A DNA stretch of 64,000 nt, taken from positions 1,302,001 to 1,366,000 of the forward strand of contig CAWGMT010000012.1 of assembly GCA_963823675.1 (NCBI GenBank), given 5' to 3'. This stretch comes from CAWGMT01 sp963823675. GTDB lineage: Bacteria > Planctomycetota > Planctomycetia > Isosphaerales > Isosphaeraceae. The notes under the pieces are model-generated. The model was not told the DNA's origin. It did not search any database and saw only the letters and a program-made list of their open reading frames with translations. Numbering within the stretch: position 1 is the first letter of the stretch; every line of letters begins with the position of its first letter. Below are positions 60,839 through 64,000 of this stretch, one piece after another. The translations under genes and the position numbers were made by a program.

Positions 60839-61542
60839 GCGATTCGCAACGCAAGAATTCGGCTGTTTCTCACGACGTCGCGACCACTTCGGTGCGCGAT
60901 CCTAAGCATAGGAAACTGGAACGTTCACGAGGTCGCGCAACAGATCATCTCGGTTTCGAATAACGACGGCCGCATCAGAGATCTACACGTCGAAGCTCCC
61001 GAGAATTGGATCGCCCTCGAAATGTACAACTCGGTCAGCGGCACCTTCGGCCAGCAGTAGGGCTCAGGCTGCAACAGCCATTTCGGCTTCGCCTCCTAGC
61101 ATCCGCCTTTTGTGTTCGGTCACTTCCGGGATTTGGAGCGAGTGCTGCTTTGGCGAAGCAACCAGCTCAGACCCATGGACTCGGTTCGACTAAGAACGGC
61201 GCCGAGCCCTGATTGATCGTGCGCCGAGATAGAATGACAGGAGCGTGGGAGCAAGGCAACGCAGAGATCGTGATGCGCTGAACAGGGCTGGTTGTTCGAC
61301 AAAGCGTCGTCGGGGCCGTCGGAATGCTGTATCGGGCTTTTCGGCTCGCAGCCGAGACCATAAATGTGTCGCGTCCTTATCGACAGTACGACGCATATGG
61401 TATCCAATTGATGCTTCCGCAGGCCCGTCGGCCTCGTAAGTGCCGCGTTCGATCCACATCCGGCAAGGACCGAGTTATGGGTGGAATCGACCCCTAACCT
61501 GATGACCGCGGCCGTGCGCTGCCGCATGCAGAGGAGCTTCCA
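60839..61542 (+). other. Gap between vWA and kinase genes
   Basis: In relatives a PP2C phosphatase gene often lies between these two. I find no PP2C motif in any frame. A short plus-strand reading (GNWNVHEVAQQIISVSNNDG then RIRDLHVEAPENWIALEMYN, ending near 61060) looks coding but is not recognisable and has no start. It may be a remnant of an inserted gene. Confidence 0.45.
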
Positions 61543-63099
61543 ATGACACGTTGGCCACGGCCATTTGAGATTCAGGAGGCCCTGTTTGCGCCAGGACACG
61601 TCTTTCGGGACCCGAACCTGAACGCGTGCCGTGTCGAGCAGACGCGGCTTGGGCTTCCCAGGGGTTACGCCGGAGCACACGGGATCGTTTACCGCTTGTT
61701 TAACGTCGGATCGACCGCTGTGAAAGTGTTCCTTCGGGCAGACGACCGGCGCGAGCAACATTACCGCCTGATCCAGGAACGCATGAGCCGGGGCAGGCCG
61801 AACGGTCTTGTCGAGTTCCGATACGAGGCCGAAGGAATCCATTTAGGCGGCCAGTGGTACCCGATCGTGGTCATGCCCTGGGTTGAAGGTCGGACCCTGC
61901 ACGCCTGGGTCGCCCAGGCGGTCGCCGCGAACGATGCGCCGGCGATCCGGCGCGTAGCCGACCGGTGGATCGAACTGGTCTCAGGCTTGCAGCGGGCTCA
62001 GGTCGCACACGGCAACCTCGAGCCGTCGAACATCATTGTTCGCGGCGAAGAGCCGGTGCTGATCGACTACGACACCATGTGCGTTCCCGCTCTCGTTGGC
62101 CGTCCCGCCACCGAGTTCGGCGCGCCCGCCTACCAGCACCCAGGACGGCCGGCGAAGCCAAAGATGAGCCTGGACCTCGACCACTTTCCCGCCTGGATCA
62201 TCCTCATCGCCCTCCGCGCCCTCGCCGCCGACCTCAGCCTGTGGAAGATGTTCGTCGCCGAGCCGCAAAACGAGGGCCTTCTCTTCACCGAGCGCGACCT
62301 CCGTCATCCCAGGGAATCGAAGCTCTGGACATCTCTCCAGCGAAGCCTCGATCCCGACGTGTCAGCCTGGGCGCACGTGTTGCTCCGGTCGCTCGATCAG
62401 CCCTTCGCCGCCATCCCCCGGTTCGAGCTGAGCTCGTTCAACGAGCTGCGAGCGGCTGTGCGGCAACGGGACTGGGAGTGGTTGCACGCGAAAGCCACTA
62501 GCCGACTCATTGCCGGGCTGCCGCTGCCCGCCGACCTCGCCGGGCTGGTCCAAGAGGCGGAGGCGCGAATCCGCTACCGTGAGCGGGTGAGCGAGGCGAT
62601 CAGGAACCAGGACGTGCGCGGTATACGTGCTGCACGCTACGATCGGTGGCTGCTGGACGACTGGCCCGCGGCGAGTAATCTCGCCGCGAAGGTTACGCAG
62701 ATGGTCCATGCCGCCGACGTACTGGATCAACTGCATCAGTTGTTGAGCGCGCACGAAGATGCGCCAAGCCGTCCACCTCTGGGACAGCTCCCGCAGGCTC
62801 CTCTCCGGACTGCGAGAGGCCGAAGCGATCCATCTCACCATTATGGGCTGGGAAGAGCGTGAGCGCCTTTTGCAGGCGCTGGCTCAGGCGGCGCACATCG
62901 ATGACGCCGAACAGATCGTCCAGATCTGGGGGCAGCTCCAGCGGCTGGGTGGTCACCCCGAGGACTTCCGCTATCGGGAAGTCGCCCAGGCGGCCCGCCA
63001 AAACCTCGAGTCCGCGCGAGGGAAGAGCGTCGAGGCGAGCAGTTCCGACGAAGCGGGGCGGGATCAACCGCCGCGCGGCGCGGACCGACGAGCGGACGC
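61543..63099 (+). CDS. Kinase-like protein of the HGDLQHGN type; likely N-terminal part of a kinase-TIR fusion
   Basis: ATG 61543 (MTRWPRPFEIQEALFAPGHV) starts an atypical kinase fold. TAVKVFLRADDRREQHYRLI carries the lysine, and WYPIVVMPWVEGRTLHAWVA is the hinge. AHGNLEPSNIIV stands where relatives have HGDLQHGNV, so the catalytic Asp is Asn here. LIDYDTMCVPAL keeps the metal-binding Asp, and AYQHPGR follows. The frame shifts near 62758 and continues as a helical region (LWDSSRRLLSGLREAEAIHL, EQIVQIWGQLQRLGGHPEDF) to a Ser/Asp/Arg-rich linker at about 63020-63100. There the TIR module takes over one frame away without any start codon of its own. No stop separates them if a single base is adjusted. 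Confidence 0.78.
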
Positions 63100-63957
63100 A
63101 GCGATCGCTACCGTTTTAGCGCGTTCTTTCCGGAGAAGCTTGGACCGGGCGACGTCGGCGAGCTCATCGCCTGTGTCAGCCTGGAGTCGGTGCTGGCGGA
63201 CGCCATAATGCGCGACGTTCGCAGCCGTCTCTCGCTGCCGATTGGGGTGCCGATCGCGGCCGGAAGCGAGCGACCGGTAGGTGTGCCGCGGGACAGCACC
63301 ATTAAGGTGACGCCAGACGTACCAGGGCTGATCTTCGACTGCGTGCTGGCCACCATGTCACTTTGGGAAGAACATCAATCCGTCGTCTTCCGGTTTAAGC
63401 CGGTAGCAGAATCGGTGGGCCATGTCTGCCACGGGTGGGTCCACTTCTGGCTCGAAGACCTGGCGCTGGCCGACGTCGCCGTCCGTGTCGCGATCGAGAG
63501 CGACGACGTTCCTGAGTTCTTTCGCGAGGCGCTCATCGGAGCCAACGCCCGACCTTATCGCTCGGTATTCCCCTCGTACTCGCACAAGGACGAGGAAATC
63601 GTCTCGCGTCTGGAGACCTACGCCTGCTCGTTCGGCGACGAGTACTTCCGCGACGTGCATAAGCTGCGGGCCGGCCAGCGCTGGTGCCTCGAGCTGATGG
63701 AATTCATCAAGCGGGCCGACATCTTCCAGCTCTTCTGGTCCGACAATGCCAGCCTCTCGGAGTACGTACGGCAAGAGTGGCACGAGGCGCTGCGCGAACG
63801 GCTCAAGCGGCCCGATCCTTACTTCCTTCGGCCCGTCTACTGGACGCCCGCCCCGGCACCCATCCCCGAAGAGCTGCGCGAGCTACATTTCGCCCGGATC
63901 CCCGACTGGCCCGACGCCCCCGCGCCGCCACCACCGTTACCCAAGCTGTCACTCTAG
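63100..63957 (+). CDS. TIR-domain module, probably C-terminal part of the kinase-TIR protein
   Basis: Coding similarity begins near 63106 (RYRFSAFFPEKLGPGDVGEL), but the first possible start in this frame is GTG 63190, so translation most likely comes from the kinase-like gene through a one-base shift near 63075-63100. A beta-rich domain (PDVPGLIFDCVLATMSLWEE) precedes a TIR domain: RSVFPSYSHKDEEIVSRLET (strand A and first helix), DEYFRDVHKLRAGQRWCLEL, MEFIKRADIFQLFWSDNASL and then SEYVRQEWHEAL. A Glu of WCLELMEF is a candidate NADase residue. It ends PLPKLSL at 63957. TIR effectors deplete NAD or signal in immunity; here it may be triggered through the vWA/kinase module. Confidence 0.8.
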   Translation, partial: SDRYRFSAFFPEKLGPGDVGELIACVSLESVLADAIMRDVRSRLSLPIGVPIAAGSERPVGVPRDSTIKVTPDVPGLIFDCVLATMSLWEEHQSVVFRFKPVAESVGHVCHGWVHFWLEDLALADVAVRVAIESDDVPEFFREALIGANARPYRSVFPSYSHKDEEIVSRLETYACSFGDEYFRDVHKLRAGQRWCLELMEFIKRADIFQLFWSDNASLSEYVRQEWHEALRERLKRPDPYFLRPVYWTPAPAPIPEELRELHFARIPDWPDAPAPPPPLPKLSL

Positions 63958-64000
63958 TGGATCCGCGACTGGCCGCCAAGCGCCGAACTCCGCTGCCCCT

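Noticed and set aside
60839..61542. A PP2C phosphatase gene between vWA and kinase
   Set aside because: Expected from known triads, but no PP2C metal motif is visible in any frame.
61120..61842. A 240-codon minus-strand frame overlapping the kinase start
   Set aside because: Low-complexity composition, no motif, and it overlaps the better supported kinase-like gene.

Overview
This is high-GC bacterial DNA, most likely from a planctomycete of the Isosphaeraceae type. The evidence is the protein content: a Ser/Thr kinase fused to TPRs, many TPR genes with a zinc ribbon and one membrane helix, a glycine-rich PEP-CTERM protein, an ECF sigma factor with its anti-sigma factor, and four large exported TPR-CHAT proteins. 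No rRNA, complete tRNA or CRISPR array was seen. The window looks like an accessory region full of paralogues, gene fragments and mobile-element scars. At least 19 single-base frameshifts or in-frame stops break otherwise recognisable genes, so either decay is advanced or the assembly carries indel errors. Joined coordinates are given where two or three frames clearly make one protein.

Layout. 1-2.1 kb: an edge-truncated hypothetical gene and a decayed RelE/Phd-type toxin-antitoxin pair. 2.1-11.9 kb: a same-strand family of five TPR genes, each preceded by a related leader, with one small secreted-protein gene inserted. 12.4-15.7 kb: a kinase-TPR gene. 15.9-16.9 kb: a glycine-rich surface protein. 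17.3-20.8 kb: TPR-CHAT 1. 21.1-25.5 kb: a mosaic in which a dihydrofolate reductase-family gene is split by about 1 kb carrying metallo-beta-lactamase genes, followed by a methyltransferase and an ArsR-type regulator/SRPBCC operon with a clear operator. 25.8-32.3 kb: TPR-CHAT 2 with a tiny conserved ORF, S1/P1 nuclease fragments, a REP-associated transposase remnant, an LRR protein and a tRNA-Ala 3' fragment.

32.4-33.8 kb: two small membrane-protein genes between 38-bp perfect inverted repeats. 34.0-37.7 kb: TPR-CHAT 3. 38.3-40.2 kb: an exported thioredoxin-like protein with an in-frame UGA. 40.6-41.4 kb: a CHAT fragment and a transposase remnant. 41.9-45.3 kb: a PD40 protein, a transposase remnant, a degenerate kinase and a tRNA-Leu fragment. 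45.4-47.5 kb: ECF sigma/anti-sigma operon. 47.6-52.4 kb: small genes and TPR-CHAT 4. 52.5-55.6 kb: nuclease and transposase remnants, an IS110 transposase with a primase-type zinc finger, and another tRNA-Ala fragment. 56.4-58.4 kb: a HEPN protein and a HigBA module. 60.0-64.0 kb: a vWA protein followed by a kinase-like/TIR protein.

Two themes dominate. One is exported or membrane-anchored TPR scaffolds, from simple TPR proteins to TPR-CHAT proteases containing 7, 8, 9 and 10 near-identical 126-bp repeats. The other is conflict-type biology: CHAT, TIR, HEPN, two toxin-antitoxin pairs and a vWA/kinase pair, scattered among att-like tRNA fragments and repeat-mediated rearrangements.
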